From Marivivens aquimaris (GTDB lineage: Bacteria > Pseudomonadota > Alphaproteobacteria > Rhodobacterales > Rhodobacteraceae), in NCBI RefSeq assembly GCF_015220045.1, contig NZ_JADBGB010000004.1, positions 62,001-126,000 on the forward strand: a DNA stretch of 64,000 bases, written 5' to 3'. The position numbers and the translations under genes are program-made. Of the stretch, positions 16,175 to 25,114 are shown in pieces (within the stretch, counting starts at the first letter, position 1; every line of letters begins with the position of its first letter). The notes below the pieces were generated by a model. It searched no databases. It saw only the letters and a list, made by a program, of their open reading frames with translations, and was not told the DNA's origin.

Positions 16175-16193
16175 GATAATATACTATCGCAAC
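16175..16193 (+). promoter_or_regulatory. Second copy of the 19-base near-palindromic element
   Basis: Plus strand reads GATAATATACTATCGCAAC, matching the minus strand of 3284-3302 at 18 of 19 bases. It lies upstream of the leftward exported protein gene in an AT-rich stretch, so it is placed as an operator or promoter. Confidence 0.5.
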
Positions 16194-16291
16194 ACTAAGT
16201 ATAAAATCGCATAATGAAGTTTATGTTAAAGATATTGACGTTATGCCAGATACGCGTGGCATGACACCTGCACGGAGTGCATCAACCAAAT

Positions 16292-16705
16292 TCACTCCGC
16301 AGTTTGTTGATTAGAAAAAGTGCTCCTGCGGCTCACCATAGCTATGGCAACCCATACGACCAGGCGTAGGGTCATTGCGCCCATCGTTCGCATCTCGAAG
16401 GCTTCGCCGGACAAGATGCGGAAACCAAAAAACAAGAACACAACCGCGATAGAAATCGCCAGGAGGATCGAAAGTGAGGCCGCCCAGCGACGCCGCGTCG
16501 CGATCCCGACCCCCGCCAGCACATAGGCAAATCCTGACAGGAAATTGAACCACAGGACAAACCAGACGACGTTCCCCGCGGCTGCCCGCGCCGTGTCATC
16601 CCCGAACAGCACGCGACCACCTGACAGGATCGTCAGGAGGCCGAACAGAATGGCTACGCCGGTAGCCGTTCGTATTGGCCAGCTCTTGTATGCACGGTTC
16701 TTCAC
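16292..16705 (-). CDS. Four-helix membrane protein
   Basis: This 137-residue protein has four hydrophobic segments (IRTATGVAILFGLLTILSG, NVVWFVLWFNFLSGFAYVLAGVGIA, WAASLSILLAISIAVVFLFFGF, ALMTLRLVVWVAIAMV-like). No family is recognised. Its ATG overlaps the stop of the ABC ATPase gene, so it is a probable accessory of that exporter. Confidence 0.65.
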   Translation of the reverse strand: MKNRAYKSWPIRTATGVAILFGLLTILSGGRVLFGDDTARAAAGNVVWFVLWFNFLSGFAYVLAGVGIATRRRWAASLSILLAISIAVVFLFFGFRILSGEAFEMRTMGAMTLRLVVWVAIAMVSRRSTFSNQQTAE

Positions 16706-17412
16706 GTCGCTTCCTCTCCTTGAACTTCCAGAACCCCATCGCGCAGATGAAACAAACGGTCGAAGCGGTCGTAGATCTTTTCGTCATGGGTGACGGCGAC
16801 AATGCAGGCATCCTGTTCGGCAGCCAGTTTGCGCAGAAGATCCATCACGATCCCCGCGCGTTTGCTGTCCAGCGCCGCCGTAGGCTCGTCCGCAAGGATG
16901 ATGCGCGGACTGTTAGCGAGCGCGCGCGCGATGGCCACGCGTTGCGCTTCACCTCCGGACAGGAGTGCCGGCATGGCGTCCTTTCGATGGCCTACTTCAA
17001 GATAATCGAGCAACTCCACAGCCTGCGCTTGAGCCTCCGCAGACGACCGACCTGCCAGCGTCAACACCAAGGCGACGTTGTCGCGCGCGTTGAGAAACGG
17101 AAGCAGGTTATGGAACTGAAAGATGAAGCCGATCTTGTCGAGCCGTAGGCGGCGCAGATCGCCGCGCAGGGCGCGGTTGTCATAGACCAGTTCGCCGTCC
17201 AGCGTCACCCGGCCTACGGTCGGCGCGATGATGCAGCCGATGACGTTGAGCAGTGTGGTCTTGCCCGACCCCGACGGGCCCAGCAGGGCCACGACCTCGC
17301 CACGGCGTACGGTCAGGCCAATGTCGCGCAGCGCATCGACGCGCGCCTCGCCCTCGCCAAAATGCTTGGAGACGCCGGCGATCTCGATCAGGGGCTGGCG
17401 CGCGTCATCCAT
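16702..17412 (-). CDS. ABC transporter ATPase, LolD/MacB/DevA type
   Basis: This 236-residue ATPase has Walker A LLGPSGSGKTTLLNVIG (about residues 43-59), signature LLSGGEAQRVAIARALA, Walker B IILADEPTAALD and the switch His in VTHDEK. The N-terminal IEIAGVSKHFGEGEARVDALRDI is typical for ATPases that serve FtsX-like permeases in export or lipoprotein release. The partner permease gene just upstream lacks its N-terminal half, so the system is probably dead. Confidence 0.9.
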   Translation of the reverse strand: MDDARQPLIEIAGVSKHFGEGEARVDALRDIGLTVRRGEVVALLGPSGSGKTTLLNVIGCIIAPTVGRVTLDGELVYDNRALRGDLRRLRLDKIGFIFQFHNLLPFLNARDNVALVLTLAGRSSAEAQAQAVELLDYLEVGHRKDAMPALLSGGEAQRVAIARALANSPRIILADEPTAALDSKRAGIVMDLLRKLAAEQDACIVAVTHDEKIYDRFDRLFHLRDGVLEVQGEEAT

Positions 17413-17415
17413 TGT

Positions 17416-18054
17416 TCAGCCTCCGATCGCTGTTGCCGGATCGACCTTCAGCGCTGCGCGGACACCAAGCCCGCTGGCGACGATACAAACCACGATGATA
17501 ATCCCGCCGAGTGCCGCCGCATTCACCGGCTCCAGCACGACGCAGCGGGGGAAGTAGTCCTTGACCAGCAGGATCAGGATCAGGCCGAAACTCCAGCCAA
17601 CCATACCCAGGGCTAGCGATTGTTGCACGATCAGGCTGACGATGGTGCGATCGGGCGCGCCGATCAGCTTCAAGGTGGCAATCTGTTTGAGTTTTTCCAT
17701 CGTCATCGTGTAGATGATCAGCGCGATCACCACGGCCGAGACCGTCAGCAGAATACCGAGGAACAGGCCGATCTGCCGCTTGGCGCGGTCCACGACCGAC
17801 CCGATCAGGATCGCCTCCTGCTCTGCCTGCGTCAGCGCGCCGAGGTGCTTCCACTGACGAACAGTGGTGGCGACACCCTGCGGATCGGCCGCGGGTTCGA
17901 GCCGGGCGATGACCGCCGCAACGGTGTCGGCGCTTTCCAGCAGGCCGGCACCCCGCGCGGTCTGGACTCGCTGGGCTGGCGGGGCAAGTTGCGATTGCAG
18001 GGTTTGCGCATCGACGAGTGTGATGAACGCGGCAGGGTCGCCGCCCGAATTCAT
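17416..18054 (-). pseudogene. N-terminally truncated FtsX-type ABC permease
   Basis: The surviving 212 codons cover the periplasmic end (FITLVDAQTLQSQLAPPAQ) and the last three membrane helices (FLGILLTVSAVVIALIIYTM, SLALGMVGWSFGLILILLV, ALGGIIIVVCIVASGLG) plus the ALKVDPATAIGG tail. Permeases of this type are usually nearly twice as long and start with a cytoplasmic tail and a first helix, which are missing. Homologous-looking sequence runs a little beyond the ATG (FAVVGLVEDT) before a TGA, pointing to a deletion junction near 18085-18095 rather than a short gene. Confidence 0.75.
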
Positions 18055-18166
18055 CGTATCCTCGACGAGGCCAACGACAGCAAAGCTGTTGCAGGATCGT
18101 CACAATCGCCAGCACGGGCGATTAATGATCTGGCTGTGTCATGAGCACGGGGCCTTTCAGAAGTCG

Positions 18167-18964
18167 TTAGGTCCGTTGGTAGATCACAGGAAACCAATCT
18201 TCGCGCAGCATCTGCCCCGGTGTCATGCCATGGCCCAGAAACGGCGGCGAGGTCGGACCGGGGCGCTCTACATAGCGGGCATCATCCCCAACGAGGCGCA
18301 AGGAAAATGCGCGGCGGCGGGACTCTGTGGTGTTGCCGCGCGCGCCATGCAGCGTGCCATAGTTGAAGGCCACCGCATCACCCGGCTCCATCTCCCATTC
18401 GCGGATTTCCATGCCTTCGGCATCGGGATCCGGCACCGGCATGTAGTCATCCTCGTTCGGGTAAAAACTGGTCTCTGCGAGCCAACGGGTCGGCAACACG
18501 GGCTTTTCCCAGGCATGGCTGCCCGCGACACAGCGCAGGCTTGCGCCCCTGACCGTGTCCATCGGCGACCAGAAGCTGACATTCTGCATTCCGTCGACGA
18601 AGTAATATGGGCCGTCCTGATGCCAGGGCGTCGGCTTCGACGTGCCCGGCTCCTTGACCAGCACATGATCATGGAACACCTGAACGCGCTTCGATTGCAT
18701 CAGGTCGGCGGCCACTTCACCCACGTCGGAGTTGCGGATCACCTCTTCAAATTCGGGAATGCGGGTCCAGTTGCAATAGTCATCGAAGAAACGGCCGCCC
18801 TCGCCTTCCTTGAGGTTCTCGGCAGCATAGGGACCGGGTTCTTTCATGTTGCGTTCGATACCGGCGCGGATCGTCTCGACATGATCGGCAAACAGACCCT
18901 TGATCAGCACAACGCCATCGCGCTGGAAGGTATCGACATGGTCTTGGGTAAGAAGTGCGTGCAT
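18167..18964 (-). CDS. Phytanoyl-CoA dioxygenase (PhyH) family oxygenase
   Basis: This 265-residue Fe(II)/2-oxoglutarate dioxygenase shows the metal triad HxD in TPWHQDGPYYF and the distal His in YGTLHGARGN, and a 2-oxoglutarate-binding Arg in RRRAFSLRLVG. Start at 18964 follows GGAGGATCACAAG. The family hydroxylates varied small molecules; the substrate is not readable. A LysR gene diverges from it 85 bp to the right, and beyond that lies a kinase/PLP-lyase fusion that could act on a hydroxylated amine. Confidence 0.87.
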   Translation of the reverse strand: MHALLTQDHVDTFQRDGVVLIKGLFADHVETIRAGIERNMKEPGPYAAENLKEGEGGRFFDDYCNWTRIPEFEEVIRNSDVGEVAADLMQSKRVQVFHDHVLVKEPGTSKPTPWHQDGPYYFVDGMQNVSFWSPMDTVRGASLRCVAGSHAWEKPVLPTRWLAETSFYPNEDDYMPVPDPDAEGMEIREWEMEPGDAVAFNYGTLHGARGNTTESRRRAFSLRLVGDDARYVERPGPTSPPFLGHGMTPGQMLREDWFPVIYQRT

Positions 18965-19048
18965 CTTGTGATCCTCCGTATTCGGGGCAGGCATACGCAA
19001 CAAAAGATTTAACTTCTAATAATATTTTATCATACTAATAATAGCGTA

Positions 19049-19921
19049 ATGTTAAACATTACCCTGCGCCAGTATGACTATATCGTCGGCGTTGCCGACG
19101 CAGGCAGTCTGACCAAAGCAGCGGCGCAACTGAATGTGTCGCAGCCATCGCTTTCGGTCGCAATCACTCGGGTCGAACAACACCTAGGGAGAGCGATCTT
19201 CCTGCGCGGAAAAGGGTCAGCAATCGAGATCACCCCTTTCGGGCACCGTCTCATAGCGCAGGCGCGGTCCCTGTTGACGCTTGCAACCGAGATTGAGCAG
19301 GGCCACGACGCTACGCATACTTGGGGCGTTGGCTGTTTTGCAGACATCGCGCCGTGGTATCTGGCGCCCGCGCTCAAACGACTTGCGGACCGTTTTCCAG
19401 CATTGTCCTTTTCGGGACGCGAAGGGCGTTTTGCGGATCTGGCGCGCGATTTGGCCGAAGGACTGTTGGACTTCGTGATTTCCTATGATGTTGGGTTCGA
19501 AGGGAATTTCATGCGCCGCAAGCTGACCGATATTGCGCCTGTGGCTTTTGTCGAAATTGATCATCCCCTGACCGGACGGGATGAGCTGGAACTGTCCGAC
19601 CTCGAGGGCATACCCCTGATCCTGTTCAATGAGGACCTGTCGCAGGGATTCATGCGCGATCTGTTCGCGCGGATGCACCTGACACCGGTGATCCAGCAAA
19701 AGGTGGCATCGCTGGAGATGATGCGATCGCTGGCTGCCAATGGTGTGGGTGTCGGCATCAGCTATTCCCGCCCGCCCGGTGATCTGAGCTATGACGGCAA
19801 ACCCCTTGTGACCGTGCCGATTGCCACGCCACAGGCGAAAACAGAGATCTCCCTGATCTGGTCAAGCCTGCGGGAAGACAGCCCCGATTTCCGCGCCATA
19901 CTTGATGTGCTTTCACCGTGA
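19049..19921 (+). CDS. LysR-family regulator
   Basis: This 290-residue LysR protein has an N-terminal HTH (LRQYDYIVGVADAGSLTKAAAQLNVSQPSLSVAITRVEQHLG) and a substrate-binding domain (about residues 90-285). It diverges from the PhyH dioxygenase gene, the usual arrangement for control of that gene. Its stop is two bases from the end of the convergent fusion gene. Confidence 0.9.
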   Translation: MLNITLRQYDYIVGVADAGSLTKAAAQLNVSQPSLSVAITRVEQHLGRAIFLRGKGSAIEITPFGHRLIAQARSLLTLATEIEQGHDATHTWGVGCFADIAPWYLAPALKRLADRFPALSFSGREGRFADLARDLAEGLLDFVISYDVGFEGNFMRRKLTDIAPVAFVEIDHPLTGRDELELSDLEGIPLILFNEDLSQGFMRDLFARMHLTPVIQQKVASLEMMRSLAANGVGVGISYSRPPGDLSYDGKPLVTVPIATPQAKTEISLIWSSLREDSPDFRAILDVLSP

Positions 19922-19923
19922 AG

Positions 19924-22900
19924 TCAGGCACATTCGCCAAGGACCTGATCCAGAACAGCGATGATCATCCCCACATCCTCCGCCTCAATTGTCAGCGGCG
20001 GGCGGATCTTGAGGATATTGTCCCTTGGCCCCTCACTGCCGATGAGGATGCGGTGATCGCGCATGCGGTTCTTGACGTAGGCGCATATCTCTGTGGCCTC
20101 AGAGCCATCGGTCCGGATCAGTTCCACCCCCAGAAACAGCCCCATGCCGCGCACGTCGCCCACGCAATCATGTTTCGCTTCCAGCGCTTTCAGACCTGCC
20201 ATCAACTGGCCGCCGATCACGCGGGCGTTTTCCTGCAAGCCTTCATCGTCCACGATCTGCAGCACCTCACGTCCGATCCGGCAGGACAGGGTTGAGCCTC
20301 CGAAGGTCGAGAAAAACTCGATCCCGTTGTCAAAGCTCTCCGCAATTGCCTTGGTCGTGACGACCACTCCCATTGGATGCCCATTGCCAATTGGTTTGCC
20401 CAGCACGACGACGTCCGGCAGCACCTCTTGGTGTTCGAAGCCGAAATAGTATTCACCCAATCTCCCCAGCCCGGTCTGCACTTCGTCCGCGATGCAGATG
20501 CCGCCCGCCGCGCGGAACTTGGCATAGACCGCCGACAGATAGCCTTTGGGCGGAATGATCTGACCGCCAACCGACGGGAAGGTTTCGGCGATGAACCCCG
20601 CGACGCCCTGCCCTTTTTGCCGCAAGGACGCGATCGCAGGATCGACAAGGTCTGCGAATTTCTGGGCGCGCTCAGGGTCGTTGCGGCGGAACGAGCCGCG
20701 GTAGTCATCTGCGATTTCCACCAGCTCCACCCAATCGGCCTGGCCAACACCGCCTGGCTTGTTGAACTTGTAAGCAGAAATATCGACCGCACCCGTAGTG
20801 TTCCCGTGATAGCCATGATCGGGCGTGACCATACCTTTGGCACCGGTGTGCGCCCGCGCTAGCCGCAGAGCCAACTCGTTCGCTTCAGACCCCGAGTTCA
20901 CGAAATAGCAGACCTGCAAGTGGCCGGGCATCTTGGACAGGATCTTGTCCGCAAAAGCGGTCTGCGCGGGATGCAGATAACGCGTATTGGAATTGATCCG
21001 CCTGAGCTGATCCGCCGCCACCGCCTGAATGCGCGGATGGGCGTGGCCCACATGCGGCACATTATTGTAGGCGTCGAGATAGGGGCGGCCCCATTCGTCA
21101 AAGAGATGGTGCCGCCAGCCGCGCACCAGCATCACGGGGTCATCATAGGTCAGGCTGAGATTGCCGCCGAAATGCGCCTCACGACCCTGCCTGATCCCAG
21201 CCTTGTCTGTCGGGACATAGCAAAGCTTGTCGTCGGGCAGGTTCAGCAAGGCGGCCGGGTTGGGACAGACCGCGCGCCACAGATACATCTCGTCAGGATC
21301 GCCCACACCGGGCCAGTCGGCCTCGATCCCTTCAGTGGTCAGCGCAAGCTGGAAATGCACATGCGGTGCCCAGCCGCCATTCATGCTTGGATCACCAAGG
21401 CGGCAGAATTCCTCACCTTTCTCGATCACCTGACCCACGCGCAGGCGGTCCAGAAACTCTGGGTCGAGGTGCCCATAGAGCGTGAAGAACGGATCACCCT
21501 CGGGCGTTTCATGGCGCAGGATGATCACCCCACCGTAATCCAGATGCCCCGCGCGATACTCCGCGATGAACACTTCGCCCCGCAAAGGCGCGAACATTGG
21601 CGTCCCGGCGGGTGCAAACACATCGACGGCCAGATGCACCGTGCGGCGGTCGCTGGCCTTCCATGGCCCCTTGCGAAAGGCAGGCTCGGCATAGATCAGG
21701 CGTGGCTCGTGATAGTAGCCCAGCCACATGCGCCCGTGATCCTCGAATTCCTCGCCCACGCGGGCGGCTTCTTCCAGGGGCATATGAAACGGGTTCTGCG
21801 GCCAGGCCGATTCCTCGACGGACAAGGACCCCAATGGGGCCTGCGACAGATCGCACCCCATCAGGGGCGCGAAATGCCCGCGTTCCCGGTCAAGCCATGT
21901 CGCCACACGGTCCGCCCCTTCGACCACGGGCAGGCCGCAGGCAGCACGCAGCCTTGCGCTGAGCAATCCGCCGTGCAGCGCGCAGCCTTCCAGGAACCGC
22001 CACGCGGGCGCCTGCGAAATCGTGACATAGGGGTCATCGGGGTTCTCTGCGGCCATCAAGGTGGAGTTCACAACGCTTACCGCCAGCCGCATCCGCAGCA
22101 GCGGCCAGATCAAGTCCACCTCTTGCGCCGCAAGCGGATTGGCCTCGTGATAACCCGCGACAAAGGCCGCCAACGCGGCTTCGGGCTTTGGATGATCCAG
22201 CACGATGTAGGCCGCAGCAATGGCCAAATCGCACACACGCGGGGCGGCGCACATATCGCCAAGATCAATCAGGCCGGACACGCGGCGCGCGTCGTTCCAT
22301 GTGCCCTCGACCAGGATGTTGTAGTCATTGGCGTCGTTGTGGATCGCCTGATGCGGCAGGGCATCCAGCGCAGGCTTCAGCGCCGCGAACCGGGCATGGA
22401 TCCCCTCGACGATCCGACGCCGCGCCGGATCGGGGATGCAACCCGTTTGATCCGCGATCCACCCGGCGCGCATCAGATCCCATTTGAAATCACGCACCAA
22501 ACCGGCATGCTCGAAATCTGCCAGCGCCAGGGCCGTCCCGCCCAGCACCTGCCCGATCTGGTGGATCAGCGCCCGACTTTTTGGCGCCACATGGGCATAG
22601 CAGCGCCCTGGCAGTTGGCGCAGAACCCAGGCTAGGCGTTCCGCGCCTGTCTCGTCCTTCAAAGTCACAACCGATGCGCCCCCGGCGGCCCGTACAACCA
22701 CCGGACACGGCAGGTCAGGTCGTTTCGCGGTGATGTGCTCGAAGGCGCTGACCTGCATATCCACCAGCCACGCTTCGCATCCCGTGCGCATGACCTTGAG
22801 GATGTACCCGCTGTCATCATCGGCTTTCGCCAGAAAATTCAGATCATACTCACCGTCAAGCGGGCTCAGCTCCGCAGTGATGCCCCAATGCTGTGCCAGG

Positions 22901-22929
22901 GCCGTCTGCCAATGCTGGATGTGCCGCAT
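19924..22929 (-). CDS. Three-domain fusion: APH-type kinase, M23 peptidase-like domain, class III PLP enzyme
   Basis: This protein has 1001 residues. Residues 1-350 form an aminoglycoside-phosphotransferase-fold kinase (HNDANDYN at 197-204, DLGD at 222-225). Residues about 425-530 form an M23-type domain with all zinc ligands (HLAVD 432-436, LYGHLD, HVH 523-525). Residues about 585-1001 are a class III aminotransferase fold (NSGSEANE, IADEVQTGLGR, PLP Lys845 in LGKPIGNG). Human relatives of the two outer domains are hydroxylysine kinase and phosphohydroxylysine or phosphoethanolamine phospho-lyase, so a kinase plus phospho-lyase on a hydroxylated amine is likely. It lies 41 bp downstream of hutC on the same strand. 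Start at 22929. Confidence 0.85.
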   Translation of the reverse strand: MRHIQHWQTALAQHWGITAELSPLDGEYDLNFLAKADDDSGYILKVMRTGCEAWLVDMQVSAFEHITAKRPDLPCPVVVRAAGGASVVTLKDETGAERLAWVLRQLPGRCYAHVAPKSRALIHQIGQVLGGTALALADFEHAGLVRDFKWDLMRAGWIADQTGCIPDPARRRIVEGIHARFAALKPALDALPHQAIHNDANDYNILVEGTWNDARRVSGLIDLGDMCAAPRVCDLAIAAAYIVLDHPKPEAALAAFVAGYHEANPLAAQEVDLIWPLLRMRLAVSVVNSTLMAAENPDDPYVTISQAPAWRFLEGCALHGGLLSARLRAACGLPVVEGADRVATWLDRERGHFAPLMGCDLSQAPLGSLSVEESAWPQNPFHMPLEEAARVGEEFEDHGRMWLGYYHEPRLIYAEPAFRKGPWKASDRRTVHLAVDVFAPAGTPMFAPLRGEVFIAEYRAGHLDYGGVIILRHETPEGDPFFTLYGHLDPEFLDRLRVGQVIEKGEEFCRLGDPSMNGGWAPHVHFQLALTTEGIEADWPGVGDPDEMYLWRAVCPNPAALLNLPDDKLCYVPTDKAGIRQGREAHFGGNLSLTYDDPVMLVRGWRHHLFDEWGRPYLDAYNNVPHVGHAHPRIQAVAADQLRRINSNTRYLHPAQTAFADKILSKMPGHLQVCYFVNSGSEANELALRLARAHTGAKGMVTPDHGYHGNTTGAVDISAYKFNKPGGVGQADWVELVEIADDYRGSFRRNDPERAQKFADLVDPAIASLRQKGQGVAGFIAETFPSVGGQIIPPKGYLSAVYAKFRAAGGICIADEVQTGLGRLGEYYFGFEHQEVLPDVVVLGKPIGNGHPMGVVVTTKAIAESFDNGIEFFSTFGGSTLSCRIGREVLQIVDDEGLQENARVIGGQLMAGLKALEAKHDCVGDVRGMGLFLGVELIRTDGSEATEICAYVKNRMRDHRILIGSEGPRDNILKIRPPLTIEAEDVGMIIAVLDQVLGECA

Positions 22930-22970
22930 GGAAATGTCCTTGGTTCTGGAAAAGCCGAAACGCGGGCCAC

Positions 22971-23672
22971 CTAGATTTGCGTGCGCAGTTTGTAGCCGGG
23001 CGCAAAAAGCAGCCTGACCTTTGTGACGGATACTGCGTTGTCCCAAGTCACCCGGTCAATGGCAAACAAGGCGCTGTGGGGGGCGATCCCAAGCACCTCC
23101 GCATCCTGCTGGTCGGCCTGCACGGCGGAAAAGGCGATATCCCCGTGCGTGTAGGGCGCGTGTTGCATCAACCATTCGTTGGCGCTGAGCACATCGAACG
23201 GTTCCGCCGCAGCGTCGGGGACCACGCTTGTATTGATCCACCTGTCTTCGACAGCATAGGCCGCGTCATCGGCCAGATGCAGCGCGCGCAGATTCAGCAG
23301 CTTGTCTTGCGCTCTGGTTTTCATCGTCCCGCTGACAGGGGCCGGCGGCACGGCAACGCTGCGCGAAATCAATTGATAGCCGTAGGTCGCGCCGTGTTCC
23401 TCGACCTCATGCCGGATCACCGCGATATCAAGCGTTGCCTTGGCAACCGGTTGCGCGGCAACCCGAGTACCCGCCTTGCGTTTACGGTCAAGCCAACCGC
23501 TTTCAGCCAAGGATCGCAAGGCACGGTTCACCGTGGACCGGGCGCAGCCAAACTCGATCGCCAGATCGGCTTCGTTGGGGATCAGGGCGCCGGGCGGCCA
23601 TTCGCGGGCATGAATGCGGCGCAGGACTTCGTCCTGCACGCTTTGCCAGTTCCGAAACGTGGGCGAGTTCAC
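22971..23672 (-). CDS. hutC: Histidine utilisation repressor HutC
   Basis: This 233-residue GntR-family protein has a winged HTH (PPGALIPNEADLAIEFGCARSTVNRALRSLAESGWLDRKRKAGTRV) and a C-terminal UTRA ligand domain ending in YKLRTQI. HutC senses urocanate and represses hut genes. Its ATG overlaps the hutF stop, giving a leftward hutF-hutC transcription unit, with the kinase/PLP fusion next. Confidence 0.92.
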   Translation of the reverse strand: MNSPTFRNWQSVQDEVLRRIHAREWPPGALIPNEADLAIEFGCARSTVNRALRSLAESGWLDRKRKAGTRVAAQPVAKATLDIAVIRHEVEEHGATYGYQLISRSVAVPPAPVSGTMKTRAQDKLLNLRALHLADDAAYAVEDRWINTSVVPDAAAEPFDVLSANEWLMQHAPYTHGDIAFSAVQADQQDAEVLGIAPHSALFAIDRVTWDNAVSVTKVRLLFAPGYKLRTQI

Positions 23673-25039
23673 AAGGCGTCTCTCAATGCGTCAATCGTGC
23701 GTTTATAGGCAGCGACAATACTGGTGCGCTGCACATGCCGGCCGTGCTTTACCATATGGCGGCCAGCGGACCAAACATCCGTCACCAGGCGATCGTCGCC
23801 TGCGAAAATCCAGGCGTCCAGCGCGGTGTCGAGCTGCCTGCCCCACATATGTTCAGAGAGTGTATCCAGCGCCAGCATATCGGCCCAGCATCCCGCCTCG
23901 ATGCGCCCGGTCTTTCGGCCAGAGGCCTGTGCGCCGCCTTGCAGCATCCCGTCGAACATTCGCCGACCGGTCGATTTGTCCGGCGTCGCCAGTGCTGCGC
24001 GCGTGCCGTCGCGCAGGCGTTGCGAGTAATCCAGCGTGCGCAATTCCTCGCTTAGCGAAATGCGGATGTTGCTGTCTGACCCGATGGCAAAAGCCCCGCC
24101 ATTGTCCAGCCAGCGCACCGCGTCAAAGATCCCGTCCCCCAGACTGCTTTCAGTGATCGGACACAGACCGGCGACGGCACCGGAACGGGCCAGCGCGATG
24201 GTCTCGTCCGGTGTCATTTGGGTGCAATGGATCAGGCACCAGCGCCCATCCAACTGCATGTTATCGAGCGCCCAGGCCACCGGCCGCGCGCCCCAATGCG
24301 CCTCAACCTCAGCAACCTCTGCGCGTTGTTCGGCAAGGTGCATGTGAATGGGTCCATCGGGAAAGGCGGTGTTGTAGCCCTTGAGATCCTCGATCCCGAC
24401 CGCGCGCAGGGAATGCGGGGCGACACCGATGGCGCTGTCGGCGGATGCTTGTTTGATGAGGGCCGCTGCCGCGTCATGAAGCGTTTGAAACTGTTCGAAC
24501 GTATTGCCGAACCGGATTTGCCCCGCGCTCAGCCCGCGTTGATCACAGCCGCCGAACTGATAGTGCACAGGCAGCAGGCACAGCCCCATGCCGGTGCGAT
24601 CCGACGCCGCGACGACACGGGCGGATGTTTCCGCGATATCGTCATAGGCAACGCCACCGGGCTGGTGATGCAGATAGTGGAATTCGACCGACGCGCCGTA
24701 GCCCGCTTCAAGCATTTCCATCTGCACAAAGGCGGTGATCGTCTCGATATGCTCGGGCGTCAGACGGTCCAGAAAGCGGAACATGAGCTGCCGCCAGGTC
24801 CAGAAGCTGTCGCTTGGATCAGGGCCACGGCGTTCTGTCAGGCCCGCCATGGCGCGTTGAAACGCATGGCTGTGCACGTTGACCGGCGCGGGCAGCAGCA
24901 GCGGAACCTGCGTGGCCTGATCCGGCGCAGAGGCCCCGCGTTGCACGCCGCCGATCCGGCCCTGCCCGTCAATCTCGACAAGCACTTTGTTCGCCCAGCC
25001 GGTCGGCAACAAGGCCGTTTCAGCCCAGATCATCTGCAT
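23669..25039 (-). CDS. hutF: Formimidoylglutamate deiminase
   Basis: This 456-residue amidohydrolase converts N-formimidoyl-glutamate to N-formyl-glutamate and ammonia. Metal motifs visible are NVHSHAFQRAMAGL, HMHLAEQRAEV, LIHCTQM and IGSDSNIRISLSEELR. Start at 25039 (MQMIWAETALLP). HutF with HutG is the two-step version of the histidine pathway, and both are present here. It diverges from hutI across a 75-bp regulatory gap. Confidence 0.95.
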   Translation of the reverse strand: MQMIWAETALLPTGWANKVLVEIDGQGRIGGVQRGASAPDQATQVPLLLPAPVNVHSHAFQRAMAGLTERRGPDPSDSFWTWRQLMFRFLDRLTPEHIETITAFVQMEMLEAGYGASVEFHYLHHQPGGVAYDDIAETSARVVAASDRTGMGLCLLPVHYQFGGCDQRGLSAGQIRFGNTFEQFQTLHDAAAALIKQASADSAIGVAPHSLRAVGIEDLKGYNTAFPDGPIHMHLAEQRAEVAEVEAHWGARPVAWALDNMQLDGRWCLIHCTQMTPDETIALARSGAVAGLCPITESSLGDGIFDAVRWLDNGGAFAIGSDSNIRISLSEELRTLDYSQRLRDGTRAALATPDKSTGRRMFDGMLQGGAQASGRKTGRIEAGCWADMLALDTLSEHMWGRQLDTALDAWIFAGDDRLVTDVWSAGRHMVKHGRHVQRTSIVAAYKRTIDALRDAL

Positions 25040-25051
25040 GGCACACTCCGC

Positions 25052-25080
25052 TTGACAGGTTATTATGTACGCACATAAAG
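25052..25080 (+). promoter_or_regulatory. hut divergent promoter with candidate HutC site
   Basis: For hutI: -35 TTGACA (25052-25057), then CATAAA at 25074-25079 as a -10-like box with a 16-bp spacer. Between and over them lies TTATGT-ACGC-ACATAA (25063-25078), an inverted repeat with 6-bp arms of the TGTA/TACA class bound by GntR/HutC proteins. Placement over the -10 fits repression of both hutF and hutI. Confidence 0.65.
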
Positions 25081-25114
25081 ACATTAAGCACCGTAATTTG
25101 CAAGTGAGTCGGCC

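Noticed and set aside
20920..22635. Plus-strand open frame of 571 codons opposite the kinase/M23/PLP fusion
   Set aside because: The opposite strand shows clear catalytic motifs of three families. The plus-strand frame has none and an atypical His/Gln/Arg-rich composition.
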